A DNA stretch of 57,700 nucleotides from an uncultured Oscillospiraceae bacterium (GCA_910577915.1 CAJTOM010000007.1:1-57700); one strand, 5' to 3'. Counted from the first letter of the stretch, positions 31,552 through 40,197 are shown. Notes: generated from the sequence alone by a model not told the origin. A program made the numbers and translations.

Positions 31552-32283
31552 CTATTTTCCGATCCGCCGCTCCAGCTCCCGGCGGGTCACCTCATAGGCC
31601 TCCCGCTGGTGGGGCAGGGCGGGCAGCGCCTCCGGGCAGGCCCAGCCCCGCCGGGCGAAGAGCCGCCGGGTGACGAGGTCCAGAAAATCCGGGTTTTTCA
31701 CCAGCACCGGCCCCGTCAGATGGGTGGCAAACACGTTCCCGGAGACGTACCCCTCCGGCCCGTGCTCCGCCTCGTTTCCGAAGCCCAGGGGCAGCGAAGC
31801 AAACAGCGGCGTGGCAATCCCCCGGGTGGTGCTGCACTTGTTCATAAAGCCCACCGCCGGCGCGTCCCACAGTGTGGAGACCGCCACCACATCCCCGGGC
31901 ACGCGCCGGTCCGTCTCCACGGTGGCGAACTCCGCCAGGCCGAAGCCCGGCCAGACCTGCCCCGCCGCGTCGGTGACGGAGGCCCCCAGGGTCTCCATGG
32001 CGTTTCCGGTGAAGAGCAGCACCGCGCCGCCCTCTGCGGCCTCCCGCAGCGCCGGGGCATAGCGCTGCCCGGCGGCCAGGACGTTCTTCTGCCGCCGCTC
32101 CGTGCCCGCGCCCATGTAGATAAAGTCCGCGCCGGAGAAATCCGCCGCCTCCTCCAGGGTGATCTCCCGAACCTTCACCGCCGCGCCCAGGGCCTCCAGG
32201 CGGCGGCGAAGCACCGCGATATTGGCGTACTCCCCATACAGGGACATGCACTCGGGGTACAGATGCAGAATGGTCAGTTCCAT
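31552..32283 (-). CDS. gatD: GatD-like class I glutamine amidotransferase, catalytic residues altered
   Basis: GatD supplies ammonia to MurT for amidation of the D-Glu of lipid II. The 243-residue protein aligns with GatD over its length (LTILHLYPECMSLYGEYANI; DFIYMGAGTERRQ; HLTGPVLVKNPDF). However, where GatD has the nucleophile in ICGGYQFLG, this sequence reads LFTGNAMETLG, with no Cys, and the usual HGP His is replaced (HLTGP, with a His two residues earlier). It begins 2 bases after the murT stop, behind GGGAGGAGG. Assignment to the family is firm; glutaminase activity is doubtful. Confidence 0.82.
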   Translation of the reverse strand: MELTILHLYPECMSLYGEYANIAVLRRRLEALGAAVKVREITLEEAADFSGADFIYMGAGTERRQKNVLAAGQRYAPALREAAEGGAVLLFTGNAMETLGASVTDAAGQVWPGFGLAEFATVETDRRVPGDVVAVSTLWDAPAVGFMNKCSTTRGIATPLFASLPLGFGNEAEHGPEGYVSGNVFATHLTGPVLVKNPDFLDLVTRRLFARRGWACPEALPALPHQREAYEVTRRELERRIGK

Positions 32284-32285
32284 GC

Positions 32286-33620
32286 TCACTCCTCCTCCCG
32301 TTTCACCAGCCGCAGCAGCTTGTCCCGGTCAGAGAAGCAGGTCACCACGTACAGAGCCTCCGCCCCGCCGTCCTCCGCCAGGGCGTCCGCCGCCTGGACC
32401 ACCGCGTCGTAGCAGGCGATTTTCTCCGCCGGAATCCCCGTGTAATCAAAGCGCATGGCCAGATCGTGCACGTATTTTCCGCAGAGAAGAATCTTTTTCA
32501 CATGCGCCTGGTTCAGCTGCCCGAAGTCGATGTCCCACAGCCAGCTGGTCTCGCCGGTAAAGTACTTCCGGCTGATGGCGTCCACGATGACCAGCACCTG
32601 ACAGGGCTCCTCCCGGCGGGCAATGTATGCCAGGTTGGTGTCGTAGGCCGCGGAGTTCTCGTGCTTGCTGGTCAGCAGGACGCCCCGGTGGCCCCCAAGG
32701 GTGAAGCGGACCATCCGGCCGTTTTTCAGGATATAGTTGTTGATGACCGCCGCCATGGTCCCCCTGTCCGCCCCCGCCAGGGCGCACACCGACCAGGCCG
32801 CCAGAATGTTGTATACGTTGTAGATGCTCTTAAAGGCCAGGGAGATCTCCGTCTCCCCGTCGATGGTCATCCGGCCCCCGTCCAGATCCAGGGCGGTGAC
32901 GGCGAAGTCCGTGTCGTGCCGGCAGTGGCCGCATTCCGCGCACCGGTACCGGCCAATGTGCCCGTAGTGGTAATAGGCGTACTCCATCCTGCCCCCGCAG
33001 GCGGGGCACCGGGCGCCGTCGTGGTAGACGCCGCAGTGCTCTTTTGTACTGATGGAGCACTCGTCGAGCCCGAACCACTTCACCCGCTCATGGTCCCTGG
33101 CGAAGCAGGAGACCAGGGGGTCGTCGGCGTTGAGCACCAGGGTGGTGTCCCGGTGGATGGCGGGGAGGATGGCGTCGTAGACCCACTCCGGGTGCCCGTT
33201 CCGGGTCAGCTGGTCCCGGTAGAGGTTGGTGATGACGAAGTGGGTGGGGTGAAACCACCGGAAGGAGCGGCGGGCGTAGCGCTCGTCGCTCTCCAGCAGC
33301 AGCACGTCCCCCCGCATCCGCCCGGAGAGGGTGCAGCTGCACAGAATCAAGGTGGCCACCCCCTCGATCTGATTGGAGCCCTCCTCGTTGTACACCACCG
33401 TCTTCCCGCCGGCCCGGAGAATGGCAGCAATCATCTCCACCGTGGAGGTCTTGCCGTTGCTGCCGGTGACGGCGATGACGCAGGGGGGCAGCTTCACCCG
33501 CCCCAGCACGTCGGGGCAGAGCTTCAAGGCGTACTGCCCCGGCAGGCTGCTGCCCTTGCCCACCAGCTTGCCGATGAAGCGGAGCAGCTTACAGACGATA
33601 ACAGCCAGACATAATCTCAT
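32286..33620 (-). CDS. murT: MurT, Mur-ligase-type lipid II isoglutaminyl synthase subunit
   Basis: MurT activates the alpha-carboxylate of D-iso-glutamate in lipid II with ATP. The 444-residue protein has the Mur-ligase P-loop AVTGSNGKTST, LLESDER, an ATPase-domain insert with a Cys4 zinc ribbon (CPACGGRMEY and RCAECG, residues 215-245), and a C-terminal DUF1727 domain containing a conserved Asp in DIDFGQL. It stands between an alpha/beta hydrolase gene and gatD, with overlapping or near-overlapping ends, so the three form one operon. Confidence 0.92.
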   Translation of the reverse strand: MRLCLAVIVCKLLRFIGKLVGKGSSLPGQYALKLCPDVLGRVKLPPCVIAVTGSNGKTSTVEMIAAILRAGGKTVVYNEEGSNQIEGVATLILCSCTLSGRMRGDVLLLESDERYARRSFRWFHPTHFVITNLYRDQLTRNGHPEWVYDAILPAIHRDTTLVLNADDPLVSCFARDHERVKWFGLDECSISTKEHCGVYHDGARCPACGGRMEYAYYHYGHIGRYRCAECGHCRHDTDFAVTALDLDGGRMTIDGETEISLAFKSIYNVYNILAAWSVCALAGADRGTMAAVINNYILKNGRMVRFTLGGHRGVLLTSKHENSAAYDTNLAYIARREEPCQVLVIVDAISRKYFTGETSWLWDIDFGQLNQAHVKKILLCGKYVHDLAMRFDYTGIPAEKIACYDAVVQAADALAEDGGAEALYVVTCFSDRDKLLRLVKREEE

Positions 33621-33626
33621 GCAATA

Positions 33627-34319
33627 TCACTCCTTATTTTCATTCAGAAAGGCCTCCACCGCCTGGTTGAAGGCCTCGGGGTTCCTGGCCGCGATGAAGT
33701 GGTCCCCCGGAATCAGAACCAGACGGCTGTCCGGCAGGGCCCCGGCGATCATCCGGGTGTGGGCCTCCCGGATCATGTCCCTCGTCCCGGCAATCACCAG
33801 GACGGGGAGCCGGAGCTCCTTCAGGGCCTCCGGCGGGATGCGGGGCTCGTTGACCATCAGCCCCAGAATCTCCGCATGGAGCCTGGCCTCCGGGCTCCGC
33901 CCGGCGAAGAGGGAGGCCAGGCGGTACCCCAACACAATGGGGATCTGAATCACGGGCTTCACGCCGCCGGGGTCCAGGTTGGCCCCGTTGAGCACCAGCC
34001 GGTCCACCCGCTCCGGGTGGAGAAGGGCGAAGGTGAGGGCGATGTTGCCCCCGTCGCTGAAGCCCAGAAGATGGGCCCGCTCCAGCTTCTGTTCGTCCAT
34101 AAAGTCCAGCAGGTCCTGGGCGAACCGGGCCATGGTGAAGGGACCGGCGCCCCTGGGGGACTGGCCGTGGCCCCGGGTGTCCAGGGCGTAGACGGTGTAG
34201 TGCCGGGAGAAGTACTCCGTCTGGTGGACAAAATAGCCCCCGTCCTCCCCGTTGCCGTGGAGCAGCAGCAGGGGCGGGCCGCTGCCCTGCCGGGTGTAGT
34301 GCAGATGTATGTCCGACAT
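33627..34319 (-). CDS. Alpha/beta hydrolase
   Basis: A 230-residue hydrolase of the alpha/beta fold: LLLHGNGEDGGYF (oxyanion loop), TRGHGQSPRG, nucleophile elbow LGFSDGGNIAL with Ser, a late Asp in IAGTRDMI and the catalytic His in IPGDHFIAAR. No signal peptide. The start is the ATG at 34319 behind GGAGG. Its stop overlaps the ribosome site of murT. Relatives include haloperoxidase-like and lipase-like enzymes; the substrate is not known, but the operon suggests a cell-envelope role. Confidence 0.85.
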   Translation of the reverse strand: MSDIHLHYTRQGSGPPLLLLHGNGEDGGYFVHQTEYFSRHYTVYALDTRGHGQSPRGAGPFTMARFAQDLLDFMDEQKLERAHLLGFSDGGNIALTFALLHPERVDRLVLNGANLDPGGVKPVIQIPIVLGYRLASLFAGRSPEARLHAEILGLMVNEPRIPPEALKELRLPVLVIAGTRDMIREAHTRMIAGALPDSRLVLIPGDHFIAARNPEAFNQAVEAFLNENKE

Positions 34320-34349
34320 AGCGCCTCCAAACAGCAAAACAGCGTTTTG

Positions 34350-34396
34350 TAAAAAGTTCTTTTTTTGATTCTTTTTTCTTCCAAGAAAAAAGAATG
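34350..34396 (-). repeat. Repeat C, copy 2 (terminator of mnmG)
   Basis: On the minus strand: GAGCATTC, a 13-bp palindrome (34383-34395 with 34368-34380, two-base centre), then CAAAAAAAGAACTTTTT. It matches the element after mnmE in layout and most bases. Confidence 0.7.
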
Positions 34397-34397
34397 C

Positions 34398-36263
34398 TCA
34401 CCGCTCCAGCCAGATCATCAGCGCCGCCACGTCCGCCGGGGATACGCCGGAGATGCGGGCCGCCTGGCCCAGGTTCTCCGGCCGCACGGCGTTCAGCTTC
34501 TCCCGCGCCTCCAGGCGCAGGCCCTGGACGGCCCCGTAGTCCGTCCCCGCCGGCAGGGTCCGGCGCTCCATGCGCCGCAGCTCCTCCACCTCCTGGAGCT
34601 GGCGCTGGATGTAGCCCTCGTACTTCACCGAGATCTCCACCTGCTCCGCCACGTCGGCGGGCAGGTCCGGCATCTCCGGGTCAAACCGGCGCAGATCCGC
34701 GTAGCGCACCTGGGGCCGGCGCAGCAGGGCGATGAGGGGCGCGCCGTCGGTCACCGGCGCGGTGCCCCGGCCGGTCAGAAAGGCGTTCAGCTCCTCCGAG
34801 GGCGGTACGCCGCGGGCGCTCAGCCGCTTTACCTCCCGGCGGACGGCGGCGTACTTCGCCTCCACCCGCTCCAGCCGCTCTTTGCTCACCAATCCGATGC
34901 GCCGGCCCACGGGGACCAGGCGCTCATCGGCGTTGTCCTGGCGCAGCAGCAGGCGGTACTCGCTGCGGCTGGTCATCATACGGTAGGGCTCGTCGGCGCC
35001 CTTGGTGACCAGATCGTCGATGAGGGCGCCGATGTAGGCCTGCCCGCGGGAGAGCACCAGGGGCTCCCGGCCCAGCAGGGCCAGGGCGGCGTTGACCCCG
35101 GCCATGAAGCCCTGGACCGCCGCCTCCTCGTATCCGGAGGAGCCGCAGAACTGGCCCGCGCCGTACAGGCCGGGGATCCTTTTGCTCTCCAGGGTGGGCC
35201 GCAGCTCCAGGGGGTCCACGCAGTCGTACTCGATGGCGTAGGCGGGGCGCATGATCTCCGCCCGCTCCAGGCCGGGGATGGTGCGCAGCAGCGCCGCCTG
35301 CACCTCCTCCGGCAGGGCGGAGGAGAGGCCCTGGACATAGAGCTCCTCGGTGTCCAGGCCCATGGGCTCAATAAACAGCTGGTGGCGGGGCTTGTCCGGA
35401 AAGCGGGTAATCTTGGCCTCGATGGAGGGGCAGTACCGGGGCCCCACACCCTCGATGACCCCGCTGTGCATGGGGGAGCGGTCCAGGCTGGCCCGGATGA
35501 TCCGGTGGGTGGCCTCGTTGGTGTAGGTGAGATAGCACACCGCCCGATTCACCGGGGCCTCCCGAGTCTCAAAGGAGAAGGGCTGGGTCTCCCGGTCACC
35601 CTCCTGGAGCTCCATGCGGGAGAAGTCCACGCTCCGGGCGTTGACCCGGGGGGGCGTGCCGGTCTTGAAGCGCCGCAGGCCCAGGCCCAGACGCCGCAGG
35701 CTCTCCGCCAGAGGACCGGCGGCAAACAGTCCGTCTGGCCCCCCCTCCCGGACACACTCGCCCACGATGGTCCGCCCGTTCAGGTAGGTGCCGGAGCACA
35801 CCACGGCGGCCCGCACCCGGTACACCGCCCCGGTGTGCAGCGCCACGCCGCTCACCCGCCCGTCCGTAAGGCGGATGTCCGTCACCTCCCCCTGGCGGAG
35901 GGTGAGGTTCTCCTGCCGCTCCAAAGCGCGCTTCATAATCTGCTGGTAGAGCCGCCGGTCCGCCTGGGCCCGGAGGCTGTGAACCGCGGGGCCCTTTCCC
36001 CGGTTAAGCAGGCGGTACTGGATGCAGGCCGCGTCGGCGGCGCGGGCCATCTCGCCCCCCAGCGCGTCCAGCTCCCGGACCAAGTGGCCCTTCCCCGTCC
36101 CCCCGATGGCGGGGTTGCAGGGCATGTTGCCCACCGCGTCCAGGTTGATGGTGAAGCAGATGGTCCGCAGGCCCAGCCGGGCCGCCGCCAGGGCGGCCTC
36201 AATGCCGGCGTGACCGGCGCCAATCACCGCAATATCAAATTCTCCGGCGAGAAATTCCTTCAT
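34398..36263 (-). CDS. mnmG: tRNA uridine-5-carboxymethylaminomethyl(34) synthesis protein MnmG
   Basis: The FAD/NADH partner of MnmE in U34 modification. The 621-residue protein has the dinucleotide fold VIGAGHAGIEAALAAARLG, NPAIGGTGKGHLVRE, the family signature GPRYCPSIEAKI, GLYGAGQFCGSSGYEEAAVQG, and the C-terminal helical MnmE-binding part ending SPADVAALMIWL. AAGGAG precedes the ATG. It follows a metallophosphoesterase gene by 36 bases and ends in repeat C. Confidence 0.96.
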   Translation of the reverse strand: MKEFLAGEFDIAVIGAGHAGIEAALAAARLGLRTICFTINLDAVGNMPCNPAIGGTGKGHLVRELDALGGEMARAADAACIQYRLLNRGKGPAVHSLRAQADRRLYQQIMKRALERQENLTLRQGEVTDIRLTDGRVSGVALHTGAVYRVRAAVVCSGTYLNGRTIVGECVREGGPDGLFAAGPLAESLRRLGLGLRRFKTGTPPRVNARSVDFSRMELQEGDRETQPFSFETREAPVNRAVCYLTYTNEATHRIIRASLDRSPMHSGVIEGVGPRYCPSIEAKITRFPDKPRHQLFIEPMGLDTEELYVQGLSSALPEEVQAALLRTIPGLERAEIMRPAYAIEYDCVDPLELRPTLESKRIPGLYGAGQFCGSSGYEEAAVQGFMAGVNAALALLGREPLVLSRGQAYIGALIDDLVTKGADEPYRMMTSRSEYRLLLRQDNADERLVPVGRRIGLVSKERLERVEAKYAAVRREVKRLSARGVPPSEELNAFLTGRGTAPVTDGAPLIALLRRPQVRYADLRRFDPEMPDLPADVAEQVEISVKYEGYIQRQLQEVEELRRMERRTLPAGTDYGAVQGLRLEAREKLNAVRPENLGQAARISGVSPADVAALMIWLER

Positions 36264-36299
36264 TGAGATCTCCTTCTTTGCCGCCCCCGGCGGCTCTGC

Positions 36300-37160
36300 T
36301 TATCCCCGCTCCAGCGTTAAGACCACCACCTCCGGCCGGTTGAACAGCCGGAAGGTCCGGCCGGAGTTCCCCAGGCCCCGGGAGACGAACAGCTCCCCGC
36401 CGTTGGCGCTGTAAAACCCCGCTGTGTAGGAGGGAAAAAAGGTCCGCTCCACGCTGACGAGGCCGTCGGTGAAGGGGAGGCGGATGAGGCCGCCGTGGCC
36501 GTGGCCCGTGATGACCAGGTCCGCTCCCAGGCGGCTGTACGTCCGCTCAAAATAGTTGTTCCTGTGGGCCAGCAGCAGCCAGAAGGGATCCCCGAAGGCG
36601 GCGCGAATCTCCTCCGCCAGCGCCTCCGGCGTCTTCTGGTCCGCGTAGCCGTTGGGGTCGTCCACCCCCGCCAGCACCAGCGTGCCGCCGCCCCGCTCCA
36701 GCACGGTGCACTCGTTGCTCAGCACCGTCACCCCCGCCGCCTCCAGCTCGCGCTTCAGTCCGGGGACGTCGGGAAAGGCCCACTCGTGGTTGCCCGTAAT
36801 AAAATAGGTGGGGGCGATCTCCGCCAGGGACCGGCCCAGGGAGACCGAGTAGCTCCGGGGCGTCTGGCGGTACTGGTCCTGGAGGTCGCCGGTGAGAAAA
36901 ATATAGTCCGGCCCGGCGGCCCGGACGCGGTCGATGAGATCCCGGTTGTCCTCCCCGAACAGGGCCCCGTGGAGGTCCGAGAGCTGCACGATCACGCAGC
37001 CGTCAAAGCCCTCCGGCAGCCGGGGGGAGGAGAAGGTGAAGACCCGCACCTCCAGGGTGTGGTTGCTCCACCAGAAAAATCCGGCGCACAGGGCGCACAG
37101 GAGCACAAGCGTAAGCAGGCCCCGGGACCGGCGGCCCCGCCTGCGGCGTTGTCTTGCCAT
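36300..37160 (-). CDS. Membrane-anchored metallophosphoesterase (YkuE-like)
   Basis: A 286-residue calcineurin-like phosphoesterase. Basic N-terminal residues RQRRRRGRRSRG are followed by a membrane anchor (LLTLVLLCALCAGFFWW), then the two-metal motifs QLSDLHGALFG, LTGDLQD, TGNHEWAF, LLLAHRNN and ITGHGHGG. It probably acts outside the membrane; YkuE-type enzymes are proposed to act on UDP-sugar lipids. The start at 37160 has AAAGGAAG. A promoter is at 37224-37252. It is first in an operon with mnmG. Confidence 0.87.
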   Translation of the reverse strand: MARQRRRRGRRSRGLLTLVLLCALCAGFFWWSNHTLEVRVFTFSSPRLPEGFDGCVIVQLSDLHGALFGEDNRDLIDRVRAAGPDYIFLTGDLQDQYRQTPRSYSVSLGRSLAEIAPTYFITGNHEWAFPDVPGLKRELEAAGVTVLSNECTVLERGGGTLVLAGVDDPNGYADQKTPEALAEEIRAAFGDPFWLLLAHRNNYFERTYSRLGADLVITGHGHGGLIRLPFTDGLVSVERTFFPSYTAGFYSANGGELFVSRGLGNSGRTFRLFNRPEVVVLTLERG

Positions 37161-37223
37161 GGCTGACTTCCTTTGTTCAGAGTAGGCCCGCCGTGCGGGC
37201 CGGGCGGAGGACCGCCCGGAGGT

Positions 37224-37252
37224 AGTATACCACATTCTTCCGGTAAAACCAA
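37224..37252 (-). promoter_or_regulatory. Promoter of the phosphoesterase-mnmG operon
   Basis: Minus-strand TTGGTT (37252-37247) and TATACT (37229-37224), 17-base spacer. GC-rich small hairpins follow in the leader. Confidence 0.55.
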
Positions 37253-37340
37253 GAGGCGGAGCGCAGATTCTCAGAGCGGCACTTTTCGCGTTTTTTCTGC
37301 TGCTATAAAGGCAGCCGCATGGACTGGTTCATCCACGGCT

Positions 37341-37532
37341 TTATGCTCGCCTACAGCGAGATAATACCCCCTCGATTGTGATTTTGTCGCCTTCCTTCAC
37401 ATGAAAAGCCAGTGTGACATCATCTTCAGCAAGGTAAGCCCAAATGTTGCGGACGTCATCCTCCGGGCCGTAATTGATCGGCCCTATGGCAAGGACCAAC
37501 GCCAGGACAATTGCCGGAAAACCCTTTTTCAT
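37341..37532 (-). CDS. Small putative secreted peptide, possibly decayed
   Basis: A 63-codon frame with ATAGGAGAGG upstream of the ATG. The N terminus MKKGFPAIVLALVLAIGP looks like a signal peptide or anchor; the rest (YGPEDDVRNIWAYLAEDDVTLAFHVKEGDKITIEG) is acidic, ending in SRCRRA. It is more AT-rich than its neighbours. No homologue is recognised. The abrupt basic end could mean truncation of a longer gene. Confidence 0.4.
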   Translation of the reverse strand: MKKGFPAIVLALVLAIGPINYGPEDDVRNIWAYLAEDDVTLAFHVKEGDKITIEGVLSRCRRA

Positions 37533-38019
37533 GTTGTTGCCTCTCCTATCTTTTTTCAACAGTGCAGCCCGCAGGGGGTGTGGACCCCATTCGCCCCCTG
37601 CGGGCATTCCTGTCGAGACAACAAAAGCGGCGCAGGGTATCATATCCCTACACCGCCGAAGCTACGCACACGCCTATCATTCCCCTTGTATATTTCGGGG
37701 AAAGCTGGTAAAATAGGTTCTGGGCGCAGTAAATTTCTGCTGTGTGGGAGCCTGCATCTCCTGCATAGGGGCGGGGGAGGATTAGGGCCCTCCTTCGCCC
37801 TGCCTGTTGCTTCCATGCCTCGTAATCTTATTGTGTCTCAATTATTTGTAAGATTGCAAGGGGGATTTCGACAGGGATTGCGGGGAATCCGCAAGCTTTG
37901 CTCCGCACGCCCGCGAGGCCGCCGCGCCCCTGGGCCTCCTTCTTGACAGAGAATGGAAAAATAGATATAATATAGAGACAATAGCGCCGAAATTCCATTA
38001 ATAGGAAGGAAAAACGACT
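37533..38019. other. Intergenic region with hairpin and acsV promoter
   Basis: No convincing gene. It contains a perfect 12-bp hairpin (37567-37578 with 37594-37605) upstream of the small peptide, and the strong acsV promoter. Composition in 37250-37850 is AT-richer than average for the window, suggesting remnants of inserted DNA. Confidence 0.45.
37943..37971 (+). promoter_or_regulatory. Consensus promoter of acsV
   Basis: A perfect TTGACA (37943-37948), 17-base spacer and perfect TATAAT (37966-37971), 49 bases before the start codon. Confidence 0.8.
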
Positions 38020-39948
38020 ATGTTTACCATTATATTCCGCTTTGAATCCGGGGAGCCGGTCACCATCGACGCCAATGCGGGGGAGAAGCTCCTGGACGTG
38101 GCCCGGAAGGCCAACGTGGCCATCGACGCGCCCTGCTCCGGCAACGGCGTGTGCGGCAAGTGCCGGGTCCGGCTGGTCTCCGGCTATCTGGACGCCCCCA
38201 TCAACCGCCACATCACCAGCGAGGAGTACGCCGCCGGCTGGCGGCTGGCCTGCCTGGCCCAGATCAGCGGCGACGCGGAGATCGAGGTGCCCGACATCGC
38301 CTCGGCCTACCGCAGCCGCATGAAGATGGCGGACCTCTCCTCCCCGGAGGAGATCGCCATCTTTGAGGACCTGCGCCGCCAGCTGGAGGAGGCGGGCATC
38401 CGCTTCGGCAGCGATCTGAGCTTCCTGCCCCTGGAGCTCGACGCGCCCACCCTGGAGGACACCATGCCCGACAACGAGCGGGTCATCCGGGCGGTGGAGG
38501 CCGCCACGGGGGTGGACGAGAGCGCCATTATGATGCCCTACTCCGTGCTCAAGCACCTGAGCTGGGTGCTGCGGGAGAGCGAGTTCAAGATCAAGTGCGT
38601 CATCAGCCGGGACATGGACCGCATCCTTATCCGGGACGTGCTGCCCCAGAGCAACACCGACCCCCTGGTGGGCTTCGCTTTGGATCTGGGCACCACTTCC
38701 CTGGCCGGGGTGCTGGTGGACCTGGAGACCGGGAAGATCCTGGCCAAGGCCAGCGGCGGCAACGGCCAGATCCGCTACGGCGCGGACGTCATCAACCGGA
38801 TCATCGAGTCCGACCGGGAAGGGGGGCGCAAGCGCCTCCAGGACGCGGTCATCAAGGAGTCCATCATCCCCATGCTGGCCTCCATGTACCGCTCCGCAGG
38901 CATCAACCCCCGGCGCATCTACCGCATGGTCCTGGCGGGGAACACCACTATGAACCACCTGCTGCTGGGCCTCCATGCGGACCCCATCCGCATGGAGCCC
39001 TTCGTGCCCAGCTTTTTCCGCACCGACTACCTCTACGTGCGGGACATCGGCCTGAAGATGAACCCCCTGGCGGAACTGATCGTGGCCCCCAACATCGGCA
39101 GCTACGTGGGCGGGGACATCACCGCCGGCGCCCTGGTATCCATGATCTGGAACCGGCCGGAGATGAGCCTGTTCATCGACCTGGGCACCAACGGGGAGCT
39201 GGTGTTCGGCAACAGCGAGTTCCTTATGAGCTGCGCCTGCTCCGCCGGCCCCGCCTTCGAGGGCGGGGACATCTCCTGCGGCATGCGGGCCACCGACGGG
39301 GCCGTGGAGGCCTGCACCATCGACAAGGAGACCATGGAGCCCTCCATGACCGTGGTGGGCGGGGCCGCCCCGGCGGGCATCTGCGGCAGCGGCATCATCG
39401 ACGTGATCGCCGAGCTCTTCCGCTGCGGCATCATCAACGGCAAGGGCAAGTTCGTCCGGGAGGGGGCGCGTATCCTCCACGACGAGCACGGCATGGGCTC
39501 CTACGTGCTGGCCTGGCAGAAGGACACCGGCGGGGTGAAGGACGTGGTCATCAACGAGGTGGACATCGACAACTTCATCCGGGCCAAGGGGGCCATCTTC
39601 TCCGCCACCCAGACCATGCTGGCCTCCCTGGGCTTCGACGCTTCGGTGATCGAGCGGGTGTACGTGGCCGGGGGCATCGGCAGCGGCATCAACATGAAAA
39701 ACGCCGTCACCATCGGCATGTTCCCCGACATCCCCCTGGAGAACTTCCACTACATCGGCAACTCCTCCCAGACGGGGGCCTACGCCATGCTTCTGAGCAG
39801 CCAGGCCAGGGAGAAGGTCTTCGAGCTGGGCCGGTCCATGACGTATCTGGAGCTCAGCAACGAGCCGGGGTACATGGACGAGTTTGTGGCCGCCTGCTTC
39901 CTGCCCCACACCGACGGGGGTCTGTTCCCCAGCGTGCAGATTGGGTAG
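38020..39948 (+). CDS. acsV: AcsV/RACo-type corrinoid protein reductive activator
   Basis: It uses ATP to reactivate the Co(II) corrinoid of methyl-transfer proteins by reduction. Residues 1-90 are a plant-type 2Fe-2S ferredoxin domain (C39, C45, C48 and C78, in APCSGNGVCGKC). Residues 90-215 are the linker and middle domain. Residues 217-642 are the ASKHA/DUF4445 ATPase with ALDLGTTSLAG, LAGNTTMNHLLLG, FIDLGTNGELV, GICGSGIID and YVAGGIGSGIN. The length (642) is typical. It likely serves the AcsCD corrinoid protein encoded near the window start, though other corrinoid methyltransferase systems use the same family. Confidence 0.87.
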   Translation: MFTIIFRFESGEPVTIDANAGEKLLDVARKANVAIDAPCSGNGVCGKCRVRLVSGYLDAPINRHITSEEYAAGWRLACLAQISGDAEIEVPDIASAYRSRMKMADLSSPEEIAIFEDLRRQLEEAGIRFGSDLSFLPLELDAPTLEDTMPDNERVIRAVEAATGVDESAIMMPYSVLKHLSWVLRESEFKIKCVISRDMDRILIRDVLPQSNTDPLVGFALDLGTTSLAGVLVDLETGKILAKASGGNGQIRYGADVINRIIESDREGGRKRLQDAVIKESIIPMLASMYRSAGINPRRIYRMVLAGNTTMNHLLLGLHADPIRMEPFVPSFFRTDYLYVRDIGLKMNPLAELIVAPNIGSYVGGDITAGALVSMIWNRPEMSLFIDLGTNGELVFGNSEFLMSCACSAGPAFEGGDISCGMRATDGAVEACTIDKETMEPSMTVVGGAAPAGICGSGIIDVIAELFRCGIINGKGKFVREGARILHDEHGMGSYVLAWQKDTGGVKDVVINEVDIDNFIRAKGAIFSATQTMLASLGFDASVIERVYVAGGIGSGINMKNAVTIGMFPDIPLENFHYIGNSSQTGAYAMLLSSQAREKVFELGRSMTYLELSNEPGYMDEFVAACFLPHTDGGLFPSVQIG

Positions 39949-39952
39949 CGCC

Positions 39953-40174
39953 ATGGAGCAGACGCTGTCTGTCACCTATCTCAACTGCGGCTTCTGCACC
40001 GCCAAGAACCACTGTGACGCCTGCGGCCGTGAGCTGGACGAGGCCCTCCTCCGGAAGCCGGGCATCCGGGCGGCCCGGGTCAATGTGCCCGAGCGCACCC
40101 TGCGCCTGACCCACTGCCTGGACCCCGACGATCTGGAGGACCTGCTGGACGCCATGGGGCTCCTGGTGGGGTAA
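39953..40174 (+). CDS. Small Cys-rich, HMA-like protein next to acsV
   Basis: A 73-residue protein starting 4 bases after the acsV stop. Its N terminus has NCGFCTAKNHCDACG, a cluster of four Cys, and the remainder (ELDEALLRKPGIRAARVNVPERTLRLTH, cited in part) follows the beta-alpha-beta pattern of heavy-metal-associated domains. It may bind a metal or Fe-S centre and help AcsV; this is inference from position. Followed by a strong terminator. Confidence 0.7.
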   Translation: MEQTLSVTYLNCGFCTAKNHCDACGRELDEALLRKPGIRAARVNVPERTLRLTHCLDPDDLEDLLDAMGLLVG

Positions 40175-40197
40175 CGGGGCAAAATCAGAGCATGTCA

